From Candidatus Bathyarchaeota archaeon (lineage in GTDB: Archaea; Thermoproteota; Bathyarchaeia; 40CM-2-53-6; RBG-13-38-9), in contig JAGTQO010000015.1 in the NCBI GenBank assembly GCA_018396565.1, positions 1 through 21,042 on the forward strand: DNA of 21,042 nt, read 5' to 3'. The position numbers were made by a program, and so were the translations under genes. Every line of letters starts with the position of its first letter. The first letter of the stretch is position 1. Below the pieces are notes generated by a model, which was not told the DNA's origin, did not search any database, and saw only the letters and a list, made by a program, of their open reading frames with translations. Below are positions 1 to 6,793 of this stretch, piece by piece.

Positions 1-1
1 G

Positions 2-625
2 GAGGGTAAAACAGACATGGAGAAGCTTGCCAACGGCGAGCTGGTCTATACGGGCGCCTTAAGGACGAATGTTGCTGCAATTGTAAGTTGCGTCCCGCTT
101 AGGGGCAGGATGTTGCGAGTTTCCTCCGAGTTTTTCGCTCAGTCGGGTGACGTCCACCTTGTTCTAGAACATATAAGCGAGGAGGAATATCATGTGGATA
201 CCGCTGACTGTCGTGGGAAAACAAGGGTTGAAGCTATGGCGCGGCTGGCTCGTGTAGTATGTGCTGATATAGAAATGCTAAATCACAGCGAACTCACGGA
301 TATGGCCCAGTATATTTATGAAAGGCAGGTGGAGCAGATATCCCAGGCTTTAACGCAAGTTTATCTGCGGGTGAGGCGGCAGGTGATGGACAACATTCCC
401 GTGGTGGTCACAGGCATAGGAAGAAAATTCTTAGGCAAAAGGGCAGCTGAACAGATAGGTCTAAAAAATATTGTGGACTTGGGTGAGAGGTTGGGATCGC
501 ATGTTGCAAGTGCTACGCCCTCAGTTGGCGTGGCGCTTATGGCAGCGGAGATGTTTGAAGGAGGCATCCAATGGAAGCCGCAATTAAGATTGGAGGGAGC
601 CTATCCGAAGACCCGTCTGCTCTAA
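2..625 (+). CDS. mfnF: Methanofuran biosynthesis protein MfnF-like, 5'-partial
   Basis: C-terminal part of a hydantoinase/oxoprolinase-fold protein resembling MfnF, which joins the aminomethylfuran unit (as diphosphate) to gamma-glutamyl-tyramine in methanofuran synthesis. The frame is open to the window edge, so the start lies upstream; the first Met (position 17) is internal, because the family motif GELVYTGALRT follows it at once. About 207 codons are visible, whereas the family is normally above 300 residues, so the N-terminal ATPase-fold half is missing. Seen directly: GELVYTGALRT, a VVVTGIGRKFLGKRAAE segment typical of the C-terminal subdomain, and a GVALMAAEMFEGG end. The last 55 bases overlap the next gene in another frame; that is long for an operon overlap and may mean an ancestral stop was lost. 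Overlap with an MfnE-like kinase supports the assignment. Confidence 0.8.
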   Translation, partial: EGKTDMEKLANGELVYTGALRTNVAAIVSCVPLRGRMLRVSSEFFAQSGDVHLVLEHISEEEYHVDTADCRGKTRVEAMARLARVVCADIEMLNHSELTDMAQYIYERQVEQISQALTQVYLRVRRQVMDNIPVVVTGIGRKFLGKRAAEQIGLKNIVDLGERLGSHVASATPSVGVALMAAEMFEGGIQWKPQLRLEGAYPKTRLL

Positions 626-1236
626 AGGCTTTGTGCCAATTCGTAGGCGCATTGGCTGAAAACTATAGAATCATGGTTGTGCCAGGTGGCGGAAAATTCG
701 CTGACACGGTCCGAGAGTGCGATAGGCTCTACGGGCTGTCAGCCGCTATAGCCCATAAAATGGCTATATTAGCCATGGATCAGTACGGGTTGATGATAAG
801 TAGCCTAATACCCAACTCCTTCACAACATACTCGCTTAGAGAATCATGCAGAGCCAAAGGCGGAAAGCTTCCAGTCTTATTACCGTCGAAGCTTATATTT
901 TTCATGAATCCCTTGGAGAATTCTTGGCGTGTAACCTCTGACTCCATTGCGGCTTTCATCGCTGCAAAAGCCCGAGCGCAGAACTTAATATTGGCAAAAG
1001 ATGTGGATGGAATATTCACAAAAGACCCGAAAACATATACAGACGCTGTGCTTATTGAAAAACTCCCTGCTTCAAAGCTCGGAAGAATAGAACAAACATG
1101 TGTAGACGAAGTTCTTCCCAAACTTCTTGAAGAAACAAGCTTAAATTGTTACTTGGTAAACGGCAAACACCCTGATAGGATAGGGCGTGTTCTAAAAGGT
1201 GAAAACACAGTCCACACCCACATTATTCCAAGGTAG
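571..1236 (+). CDS. mfnE: [5-(aminomethyl)furan-3-yl]methyl phosphate kinase (MfnE-like)
   Basis: Amino-acid-kinase superfamily protein of 221 residues. MfnE phosphorylates the aminomethylfuran phosphate to the diphosphate used by MfnF. Visible motifs: an N-terminal KIGGSL phosphate-binding loop, VVPGGGKFADTVRE near residues 35-48, and the nucleotide-site segment LAKDVDGIFTKDP around residue 140, as in AAK kinases. The ATG at 571 has GAAGGAGG seven bases upstream. The gene starts inside the 3' end of the MfnF-like gene, so the two are probably co-transcribed. Length and motifs fit a complete gene. Other AAK enzymes (uridylate or glutamate kinase-like) are possible by fold, but the short length and the MfnF and MfnB neighbours favour MfnE. 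Confidence 0.85.
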   Translation: MEAAIKIGGSLSEDPSALKALCQFVGALAENYRIMVVPGGGKFADTVRECDRLYGLSAAIAHKMAILAMDQYGLMISSLIPNSFTTYSLRESCRAKGGKLPVLLPSKLIFFMNPLENSWRVTSDSIAAFIAAKARAQNLILAKDVDGIFTKDPKTYTDAVLIEKLPASKLGRIEQTCVDEVLPKLLEETSLNCYLVNGKHPDRIGRVLKGENTVHTHIIPR

Positions 1237-1358
1237 GCTGTTTTAAAATCATAGGGGATGAGCAAGGCTCAAAGCTTTTTCCCATGAGCTATGGGTTGGA
1301 TTGAGGAAAAGTTTAAGCCGTTTCACCAAATCACAATCTAAACCAGAAGCGTATAGAC

Positions 1359-2102
1359 TTACAAGTCATGCTTGCAGTGCAAATTACGACGTGTTAACTT
1401 ATTGATTTCCTCTACGTATTTTGCAACAATGCCTTCATCTATTTTTCTGCCTGTTCTGCTATCATCCCTGCAGGCACCCCTTCTAATACCCATTATATCT
1501 GCGCCAAGGCTGTAAACCCGCCCGGCATCGCCTATATCCAATGAGCCCGCAAGTGCCACCATAAGGTTTATCCTATGAGCTTCCTCAACATACTTTTGCA
1601 GTTCAGCATCGCCGAAGTATTCAAAGAGCTTCCTCGAGGGGCTTTTCCTCTTAACATCAATCATAACTCCGTCAGCTCCAGCCTGATACGCCGCCATAGG
1701 GAGCTCAAGCGGGTTAACACATCCAAAGTTACTATAATCTGCATAGCCCGCGGCAATAACCTTCACGTCGTAATCTCTGACAGCCATGCAAACCGCCCGA
1801 AGCATAACTTCAGCCTCGCTCCGCGTCTTAACGCCAAAAAGCCCAACTTTAACATAACGTGCTCCTGAAACAGCTGCGCCTAAAGCGGCAAGTGAAGCCG
1901 TACCAGGCAGGTTAGGCAAATCGCCCAACGTAGCGCTTATCTCAGCCTTACCGGATACGACCTCGCTTATTTTGCGTATAACCGTCGGGTGGTGGGCGCC
2001 CAACGATCCTTCCTCTGGATTTTTAACGTCTATTATTTGAGCACCCCCTCTAAGCGCATTAAAAGCCTCATCTAAGTCCCTCACGCTGACCAGCAACTTC
2101 AT
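1359..2102 (-). CDS. mfnB: (5-formylfuran-3-yl)methyl phosphate synthase (MfnB)
   Basis: DUF556-family TIM-barrel enzyme that makes 4-(hydroxymethyl)-2-furancarboxaldehyde phosphate from two glyceraldehyde-3-phosphates, the first committed step to the furan ring of methanofuran. Signatures: N-terminal MKLLVSVRDLDEA, IIDVKNPEEGSLGA (Schiff-base/active-site region near residues 22-35), KVGLFG, AAGYADY, and LAGSLDIGDAGRVYSLGADIMGIRRGAC near the C-terminus. The frame stays open 34 codons further upstream (to 2204), but I chose 2102: it gives the family's N-terminus and length (247 residues), and GAGGGG lies seven bases upstream. The gene is convergent with mfnE and divergent from the SAM-decarboxylase-like gene. 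Confidence 0.9.
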   Translation of the reverse strand: MKLLVSVRDLDEAFNALRGGAQIIDVKNPEEGSLGAHHPTVIRKISEVVSGKAEISATLGDLPNLPGTASLAALGAAVSGARYVKVGLFGVKTRSEAEVMLRAVCMAVRDYDVKVIAAGYADYSNFGCVNPLELPMAAYQAGADGVMIDVKRKSPSRKLFEYFGDAELQKYVEEAHRINLMVALAGSLDIGDAGRVYSLGADIMGIRRGACRDDSRTGRKIDEGIVAKYVEEINKLTRRNLHCKHDL

Positions 2103-2223
2103 CCATTTACCCCTCATCACCACGGCTTTTAATGGACCGTTTGGATCATCAAGAAAGCGAGAAACATCGAGAAATATTTTACTCTTCAAAGACTCATCAT
2201 TCATTAGAAGAAGGTGAGCTATT

Positions 2224-2589
2224 ATGGAGAACCTAAAGCCTGAAATTCAAAGAGAAAGACTGATTATAGAAGGTTTTTATGACTTAAGTCTAAGCCAGGA
2301 GTTTCTTAAAAACTTCCTCCTAGGATTGAGCAAAACACTCAACATGAAAGTTATAGCAGGGCCATACTTATTCTCGCCTAATAGCTTCTCCAAGCTTCAC
2401 CATGGGCTCGGCGGGTTCATGGCTTGGGCTGAATCAGGCGTAACATTCTACAGCTGGAACCCTCACAAATTCTTTACATTGGACATCTATAGCTGCAAGG
2501 CCTTTGACACAAAGCTAGCCTTAGAATATGTTAAGAAAAAGCTTAAGTGCCCACGCATGGTCTGGGAGAGAATAAAATACGATAAATAG
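2224..2589 (+). CDS. SAM decarboxylase-like pyruvoyl enzyme, divergent active site
   Basis: 121 residues, resembling the small prokaryotic AdoMet decarboxylase (SpeD/SpeH) family, which self-cleaves before a serine to make a pyruvoyl cofactor. An ungapped alignment from memory with the Thermotoga enzyme places Glu70-Ser71 on the processing site (ESH in the family) and Cys91 on catalytic Cys83, exactly 20 residues apart in both. The family's His68 is Tyr76 here and the His after the cleavage serine is Gly72. Self-processing may therefore persist while substrate use differs. Some SpeD paralogues are known to have become arginine or ornithine decarboxylases. It is divergent from mfnB across about 120 bp, with an AAGGTGAG Shine-Dalgarno. 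Polyamine synthesis is the default role; a role linked to methanofuran (which contains tyramine) is only an inference. Confidence 0.7.
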   Translation: MENLKPEIQRERLIIEGFYDLSLSQEFLKNFLLGLSKTLNMKVIAGPYLFSPNSFSKLHHGLGGFMAWAESGVTFYSWNPHKFFTLDIYSCKAFDTKLALEYVKKKLKCPRMVWERIKYDK

Positions 2590-2672
2590 AGAGTGAGAAA
2601 CTAGACATTAACCTTAGAATGAACCAGAGGAGTAGGAAATACTAGCTTCCAGCTGTTAAAATCCACACGCGG

Positions 2673-2975
2673 CTACAAGGTGAGAAGCTGTATGTAATAT
2701 CTAGGCTTCCCCCCTCCTCGGCTAAAACCGGCAAAAAACACCTAAAGGCTCGGCAACAATCCCAAACATCCAAACGTCAATGGGCTTAACCGCCCTAGCA
2801 ACAACACTGCCAATGAAAGCCGTCAAAAACCCTCCCCATGGACCCAAAACAACCCCTCTATTGGCTCAATGTATATGGCCCAATTACGCCACAAACCGAA
2901 AGACATAAAATATAAAACCACATGCAACGCCGCAAAAACCCCAACAAAAGCAACCAATTTAGCTGACAACCTCAT
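2673..2975 (-). pseudogene. ECF transporter S component-like gene, frameshifted
   Basis: Reading the minus strand from the ATG at 2975 gives a hydrophobic N-terminus (MRLSAKLVAFVGVFAALHVV) followed by a WAIYIEPIEG segment. The frame then slips by one base near 2845, and the next frame reads LGPWGGFLTAFIGSVVARAV and IDVWMFGIVAEPLG. This is the pattern of integral-membrane substrate-binding (S) components of energy-coupling-factor vitamin transporters. A second slip near 2715 leads to an early stop. About 100 codons remain of an expected 160-180. One missing G in a TTG/TTT run explains the first shift. The substrate cannot be told. Called a pseudogene because of two frameshifts and a missing C-terminus. 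Confidence 0.55.
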
Positions 2976-3069
2976 ACTTCAACCTTTTAGTCGCTGTTAA
3001 CAGAACTATTTAGATCGAAGAGGTAAGCGTTATTAGGATGTGTTTGTATTCTTTTACTCGGGTGGTTTT

Positions 3070-3243
3070 TTGGGTGAAACGGTTCTGGAGAAGGTTGAGG
3101 AAATAGGTAGGAAGCTTGATGAGTTAAGGGGTTTTCTTGAAGATGTTTTTCTAACGGCTGAAGAGTGTGTGTTGCTGAAAGAGGTTGATGAGAAAATTGA
3201 GAAGAAGCGTTTTAACGAGTTGAAATCTCTCGATGAAGTTTAG
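3070..3243 (+). CDS. Putative antitoxin of a RelE-type module
   Basis: Small, charged, helical protein (57 residues from the TTG at 3070, or 67 from the GTG at 3040). The N-terminal half reads as a heptad-like helix (ETVLEKVEEIGRKLDELRGF). The C-terminal half (LTAEECVLLKEVDEKIEKKR) looks like the toxin-wrapping tail of archaeal RelB-like antitoxins. I prefer 3070 because the residues encoded between 3040 and 3070 are hydrophobic and unlike the rest, and GGGTGG precedes the TTG; the spacing is short, so the start is uncertain. The last 11 bases overlap the RelE-like gene, the usual antitoxin-then-toxin arrangement with translational coupling. Family assignment rests mainly on that context. Confidence 0.65.
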   Translation: MGETVLEKVEEIGRKLDELRGFLEDVFLTAEECVLLKEVDEKIEKKRFNELKSLDEV

Positions 3244-3493
3244 AGTTCTCCTCCATAAAAAGGCAGATGAGTTTTTAAAGAGAATCAGCCTCGAAGACAA
3301 GCAACGCATAGTTGACAAGCTTAAACAGCTGGAGGATTTTCCAACAGTCAAACTTGACATTGTTAAAATCGCAGGTGAGGCAAATACCTTCAGGCTACGC
3401 GTGGGAAACTACCGAGCCCTATTCAAAGTCTACGAGCAAGAGAAAATAATAGTCGTCGCCAAAATAGACACCCGAAAAAAGATTTATCAATAG
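3233..3493 (+). CDS. RelE/ParE-family toxin
   Basis: 86-residue protein of the RelE/ParE fold (type II toxin; RelE members cleave mRNA in the ribosome, ParE members poison gyrase). It reads KFRVLLHKKADEFLKRIS at the N-terminus (strand 1 and helix 1), a KLKQLEDFP turn, then FRLRVGNYRALFKVYEQEK and VVAKIDTRKKIYQ. The RVGNYRALF and ID-RKKIY elements are hallmarks of the family's core strands and C-terminus. The length is normal and there is no frameshift. The ATG lies inside the antitoxin gene. One of the few intact genes in this decayed stretch; such modules often persist in accessory DNA. Confidence 0.85.
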   Translation: MKFRVLLHKKADEFLKRISLEDKQRIVDKLKQLEDFPTVKLDIVKIAGEANTFRLRVGNYRALFKVYEQEKIIVVAKIDTRKKIYQ

Positions 3494-3727
3494 CAACCTA
3501 AAATTAAGATTCCATCATGAAGCTTGGATCATAACACATCAAATTGTAAACTAACATTTTCGATTAATTGCAGATAACAGAAAAGTTCACATGAAATGGT
3601 TTTAGTTTGACTCCTTTCTTTTCCCTACGTATTCTTCTAGGATTTGATTTACTGTTTTGTAATCTTTTTCCATTTCCTAGGCAAGGAGGACTTTTCTATT
3701 TCCTTTATATATCATCTTCTCTTTCCG
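3494..3727. other. Intergenic stretch, no convincing gene
   Basis: No protein signal of normal length. On the minus strand at 3602-3673 a 23-codon frame reads MEKDYKTVNQILEEYVGKRK, a plausible helical peptide. It has no clear ribosome binding site and may be the tail of a lost gene. The rest is AT-rich with no repeat or RNA fold that I can support. Confidence 0.3.
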
Positions 3728-3989
3728 TCATAGTGTATGGATTAGTATGAAGCCTGCTGACATGGTTAGGAAACCAGTGATTGTTAAAATTAATCCTATG
3801 TAGGCTGAGGAGCCTTGCGTGGTTACATATGGAAGTATTGAGGAGCCAGCTCAGCTCTTTTGCAACAAGGATTACCACAATTAAGCCGCCCACAAAAAGG
3901 TTCACTCCCAAAACAGTTATTAGGAAAGCCAATATCTCGTTGTGGGCGTTTCCCTCAGTTTTCCTATGCATCCAATCTTCCATCAACAA
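3728..3989 (-). pseudogene. Two-helix membrane protein gene, frameshifted
   Basis: From around 3983 the minus strand encodes a charged start (MEDWMHRKTEGNAHNE) and then a hydrophobic helix (ILAFLITVLGVNLFVGGLIV). Near 3850 the frame changes, and the next frame reads SSAYIGLILTITGFLTMSAG, ending HTL and a stop at 3728. Joining the frames gives a roughly 85-residue protein with two membrane helices and a short soluble loop (ILPYVTTQ). The continuation in the original frame is non-hydrophobic and looks like out-of-frame sequence. Family unknown. Either a one-base insertion or an assembly error. Confidence 0.45.
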
Positions 3990-4098
3990 TCGGTATCGCC
4001 CATATCAACACTAGAAAACATGTTCAAACTCAACGTAAAGCTTATTCATTTTAAATAATTATCTGAAATACGCTCTTCAAACAACTTCACAATTCTCT

Positions 4099-4955
4099 TC
4101 AACGCCTTTTTATCAGGATTCTTTGTGGTGGTAACACGCTTACGAATTGCCATCCTTCCGCAAAATATTTTTCAAGCTCCCTCTCGTGGATTATTCTTTG
4201 GGGGTTGTGTCTTCCTTCCCTAAGCTTCTTTAGCTCTTTCTCATAAAGTTCTAACTCTTCGTCTTTGCTTAGTTCTCTTCCAATTTGCCTTTCTTTTGCA
4301 ACCTTAACATCGAGCAAGTCTATTCCTAGGAGGCTTTTAACCATCCTCAATTTTGGCTTCTTTTATTATGGTTGACTGTTCTAGAGGCTGTGTTGCCGTG
4401 CTTAGGAAGGGCTCACATTCTTTGTGGGACTTACGCATGTCCTCGATCATGTAGAGCGGCAATACGCCTTTATTTGTGCTGTATCTTGCTTCTATGTCGC
4501 CCTTATGCCCTATGATAAACTGCAGGTATGGATGGCTGATTTTGCCCTTAGACTCTGCTATGATCATGTTTGTGTCGCAGTAAGCCCGGAGCACGTAAGG
4601 CCTCCACTTAAAGCCGGCCCTTAAAATGGCTTCACGAATATCCATCGTCACAAGCGTAGTCCTCAAAAACCTGTTCCTTTTAACGCCTCTAGGGTCAAAG
4701 CCCAGCAGTGGAAAATCCTTGTTCAGCTCCTCGCCCTGTTTAACACCCTCCTCCAGCTACTCTCGAATGTATGTTATTGTTTGCTGTGGGACAAAGGTGA
4801 AGTACTGGTGCCTAGCCTTGCTTAATCCTCTTCTAACCACGAGCATGGCTGGAACTTGGTGAATGTTATGCCTTCTTTATTCACTTCGGCTTCTACGAAA
4901 TCTCCAAGCCTTATACCATAATCAGCCCACTGAAGGCCATGAGGGCTATTGAAAC
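4099..4955 (-). pseudogene. Archaeal tyrosine integrase, decayed C-terminal half
   Basis: The minus strand encodes in pieces the catalytic half of an archaeal site-specific tyrosine recombinase. From upstream: VSIALMAFSGL, a break, then YGIRLGDFVEAEVNKEGITF, a frameshift near 4850, MLVVRRGLSKARHQYFTF, an in-frame TAG at 4757-4759, LLGFDPRGVKRNRFLRTTLV, FKWRPYVLRAYCDTNMIIAE (the R-x-x catalytic region), HPYLQFIIGHKGDIEARYST (catalytic His and Tyr), another frameshift near 4340, then the charged tail LLGIDLLDVKVAKERQIG. At least three frame breaks, one nonsense codon and a missing N-terminal DNA-binding half mean it cannot make active integrase. It shows that an integrative element once inserted here. 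Confidence 0.8.
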
Positions 4956-5125
4956 AGATAGAACATTAGGCCCCCAGCCGCTACCAGATCAAGCAGAACA
5001 AAACCTAGTAAGATTTTCCTTCCAACATGCGATTTCCGAAGCGGCACAGTTGATGATGCAATGCATGATACACAGAACATAGCCCCATCAGATAGTTTTC
5101 TCCCACATTTGAGACAGAAAGGCAT
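4946..5125 (-). CDS. Zinc-ribbon small membrane protein
   Basis: 59-residue protein: an N-terminal zinc ribbon with two cysteine pairs (MPFCLKCGRKLSDGAMFC, then VSC), a short basic linker (RKSHVGRK) and one C-terminal membrane helix (ILLGFVLLDLVAAGGLMFYL). The Met at 5125 is chosen over the upstream start at 5179 because AGGAGGT precedes it and the cysteine motif follows at once. Tail-anchored zinc ribbons of this type are common in archaea with mostly unknown roles. Its end abuts the decayed integrase. The region around its start codon is duplicated at 9611-9714. Confidence 0.65.
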   Translation of the reverse strand: MPFCLKCGRKLSDGAMFCVSCIASSTVPLRKSHVGRKILLGFVLLDLVAAGGLMFYLFQ

Positions 5126-5192
5126 TTCCGCCACTAACCTCCTACCAAAAGCCTGCAAATAAAAACAGACCGGAACCACTTAAGGCTTCGGG
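5089..5192. repeat. Dispersed repeat, copy A (zinc-ribbon start)
   Basis: About 100 bp containing the start codon, ribosome site and leader of the zinc-ribbon gene. It is highly similar to 9611-9714: CAGATAGTTTTCT, ACATTTGAGACAGAAAGGCA and GCTTCGGG blocks are in the same order and spacing. Marks a duplication. Confidence 0.7.
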
Positions 5193-5204
5193 ATGCCATA
5201 ATAC

Positions 5205-5789
5205 ATGTTTCAAAGATTCGGGTGGCAGAAATCTGGTTCAAAAGAGACCGAAACCAGGCCGAGAGATGAGAAATGGGGCAAGATCCAATACATCGATTCA
5301 GCGCGTATCCGCCTCATCACATTAGCGGCTGCAGTCTTGGATGCATGTAGCTTCTATCTGCAGCCACTGGTTCAGCCCGACATTACAATTGTGAACATTC
5401 CGCCTTCCTTCTTGAGCACTGCTCACTGCCATGGGCGAAACGAGTAAAGAGATTCTTCTCTTCTGTTCTCTCCTTCTACAGCGATCATGGAGCAAGGGGA
5501 AGAGCCAACGACGGAGACAAAGAACTCATCGACGAGGCAATAGTCCCGTATGAGTGCACAGCCGAGTCCTTAATCTGGGATGGGAACTTAAAGCAAATGT
5601 TCTCAGACTTCGACACAACGAGGATCATCCTCACATTTGATAGCTGCTACGCGGGCTGCATGACCGACTTGAAGGCGAGCGGAAGAGTCATCTGCATGGC
5701 CTCCACCGAGTCTGGGGTTGCCTACGAAAGCAGCACCCTAGAAAATGAAGTTTGTGAGGAAGGGAGAATGCTAAATCATACCCTCAAGA
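5205..5789 (+). pseudogene. Caspase-like (peptidase C14) gene, internally deleted
   Basis: The ATG at 5205 begins a basic N-terminus (MFQRFGWQKS) and a hydrophobic anchor (RLITLAAAVLDACSFYLQPL). That frame ends at 5447. A second frame, open from before 5432 to past 5780, reads WAKRVKR, FYSDHGARGRANDGDKE with the catalytic-type His, EAIVPYECTAESLIWDG, and TTRIILTFDSCYAGCMTDL with the catalytic-type Cys. This matches the His/Cys dyad of metacaspase-like C14 peptidases. The roughly 60-80 residues normally between anchor and His loop, including the first strand of the fold, are missing. So this looks like an exported or anchored caspase-like protease gene with a deletion and frame change, also lacking its C-terminus. 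Confidence 0.65.
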
Positions 5790-5805
5790 TTGCTCTCCTC
5801 GCGCG

Positions 5806-5919
5806 CTACAAAGTCACTCCTTTCTTACATTCTTGTTTATCTTTGCAAAACCAACAGATTGGGCAGAGCTCGCTGTAATGTCCCTTCCATCCCCATTCGC
5901 ATTTCGCTTCTTCGACCAC
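5806..5919 (-). CDS. Tiny cysteine-rich protein, possible
   Basis: A 37-codon frame from a GTG at 5919 encodes EEAKCEWGWKGHYSELCPIC followed by WFCKDKQECKKGV. Five cysteines in a CPICxxC-like arrangement, plus a His, within 30 residues suggest a metal-binding peptide. No Shine-Dalgarno is visible, but AT-rich TTCATAATTAATCA at about -20 would suit a leaderless transcript. It lies antisense to the end of the caspase-like remnant. Family not recognised; it may be a remnant of a longer gene. Confidence 0.35.
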   Translation of the reverse strand: MVEEAKCEWGWKGHYSELCPICWFCKDKQECKKGVTL

Positions 5920-5981
5920 AATTGTTTAAGGCGATGATTAATTATGAAGTTTACTATGAGTTCCACCGACTCCTATTTCTC

Positions 5982-5991
5982 TTTTTAAAAA
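5982..5991 (+). promoter_or_regulatory. Possible TATA box
   Basis: TTTTTAAAAA lies about 50 bases before the ATG at 6037. It is compatible with an archaeal TATA element and transcription start near 6014. AT-rich surroundings make this a weak call. Confidence 0.25.
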
Positions 5992-6036
5992 TGAATCTTC
6001 AAATACTAAGTGCAAATATCTTATATCGGTAGGTTC

Positions 6037-6243
6037 ATGGTCAAGAAGGAAAAGTTTACAGTGTACTTTACGGAACCAGGTCCCGAGAATACAGATGAGG
6101 TTTTAAAGGCTGTTGCTAGGAGGATTGAAGAGGGAGACATCAAAACCGTGGTCGTCGCCAGCACATCCGGCAAGAGCGGTGTAAAATTTGCAAGGGCGCT
6201 TAAAGGTAAGGCCAAGGTAATAGCGGTATGCATGAAAAGATGA
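6037..6243 (+). CDS. Pyruvate kinase alpha/beta-domain protein, N-terminal part
   Basis: First part of a stand-alone protein resembling the C-terminal alpha/beta domain of pyruvate kinase. It reads FTVYFTEPGPENTDEVLKAV, then DIKTVVVASTSGKSGVKFAR, the Rossmann-like phosphate-binding region typical of such proteins, then KVIAVCMKR and a stop. Archaeal homologues continue without a break for about 190 residues, and the continuation is found in the next frame from about 6235. Inserting one A in the AAAA run near 6235 would join them (VCMKKMNPEL). The start at 6037 (MVKKEKF) is chosen for its position just before strand 1, with GGTAGG close upstream. Function of the family is unknown. Confidence 0.6.
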   Translation: MVKKEKFTVYFTEPGPENTDEVLKAVARRIEEGDIKTVVVASTSGKSGVKFARALKGKAKVIAVCMKR

Positions 6244-6584
6244 ATCCTGAGTTGAAAGGGGAGGTAGCTAAACTAGGGAGCGTTGCTGTCGATGAAACTC
6301 ATCTACCCCTCCATAAGAGAGGAATGGATAAGGTTAGGAATAGCTTCTACGCCCTTGGTCAAGGGTTTAAAGTCGCCGTAGAAGTGATCTCAATAGCTGT
6401 TTATAAAGGACTCATAGAACCTTACAAAGACGTTATAGGGGTTGCTGGTAGCGGAGAAGGAAGCGACATAGCAATAGTGGCGAGAGCTACTACAACGAAG
6501 GAGATTTTCAGCGAGGATCCCCCGAGGAAGCTTGAAGTAAGGGAGATAATAGCCATGCCGCTGAAGAAAAAGTGGTGGGAGTAA
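6228..6584 (+). CDS. Pyruvate kinase alpha/beta-domain protein, C-terminal part
   Basis: Continuation of the preceding gene after a one-base frame change: MNPELKGEVAKLGSVAVDET, then SFYALGQGFKVAVEVISIAV, VIGVAGSGEGSDIAIVARAT and LEVREIIAMPLKKKWWE. The conserved GQGFKVAVEV and GSGEGSDIAIV loops are those of archaeal pyruvate-kinase-alpha/beta-domain proteins. The two parts overlap by 16 bases and together give the full family length, so this is one gene interrupted by a homopolymer slip rather than two genes. The apparent ATG at 6228 is probably not a real start. Either recent inactivation or a sequencing error. Confidence 0.6.
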   Translation: MHEKMNPELKGEVAKLGSVAVDETHLPLHKRGMDKVRNSFYALGQGFKVAVEVISIAVYKGLIEPYKDVIGVAGSGEGSDIAIVARATTTKEIFSEDPPRKLEVREIIAMPLKKKWWE

Positions 6585-6793
6585 TAGACAACAACACAAA
6601 ATACCAACACAAAACAAACTTTGCAACTTCAAAGCGGAAGCTTGAGTTGGAACGCAAATTCGGAAAGCCTATGGACAATCTTTTAGCCGAGAGAATTGCA
6701 GCAGGCAAAAGCGTAAACCAAATCTGCAAGGAATTGAGCATAGGAAAACAAACATTCTACAGTTGGACTGAAGAATATCAACTAAAACGTTGA
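6572..6793 (+). CDS. Small helix-turn-helix protein
   Basis: 73 residues from a GTG that overlaps the preceding stop. The C-terminal 45 residues form a likely HTH: LAERIAAGKSVNQICKELSI then GKQTFYSWTEEY, resembling the resolvase/Hin-type or transposase-type HTH in which the second helix (GKQTFYSW) contacts DNA. The first 25 residues are polar, and the true start may lie further in, though no other start with a good ribosome site is evident. Its end overlaps that of the convergent PIN-toxin gene by 12 bases. Could be a regulator of the preceding gene or a remnant of a recombinase. Confidence 0.45.
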   Translation: MVGVIDNNTKYQHKTNFATSKRKLELERKFGKPMDNLLAERIAAGKSVNQICKELSIGKQTFYSWTEEYQLKR

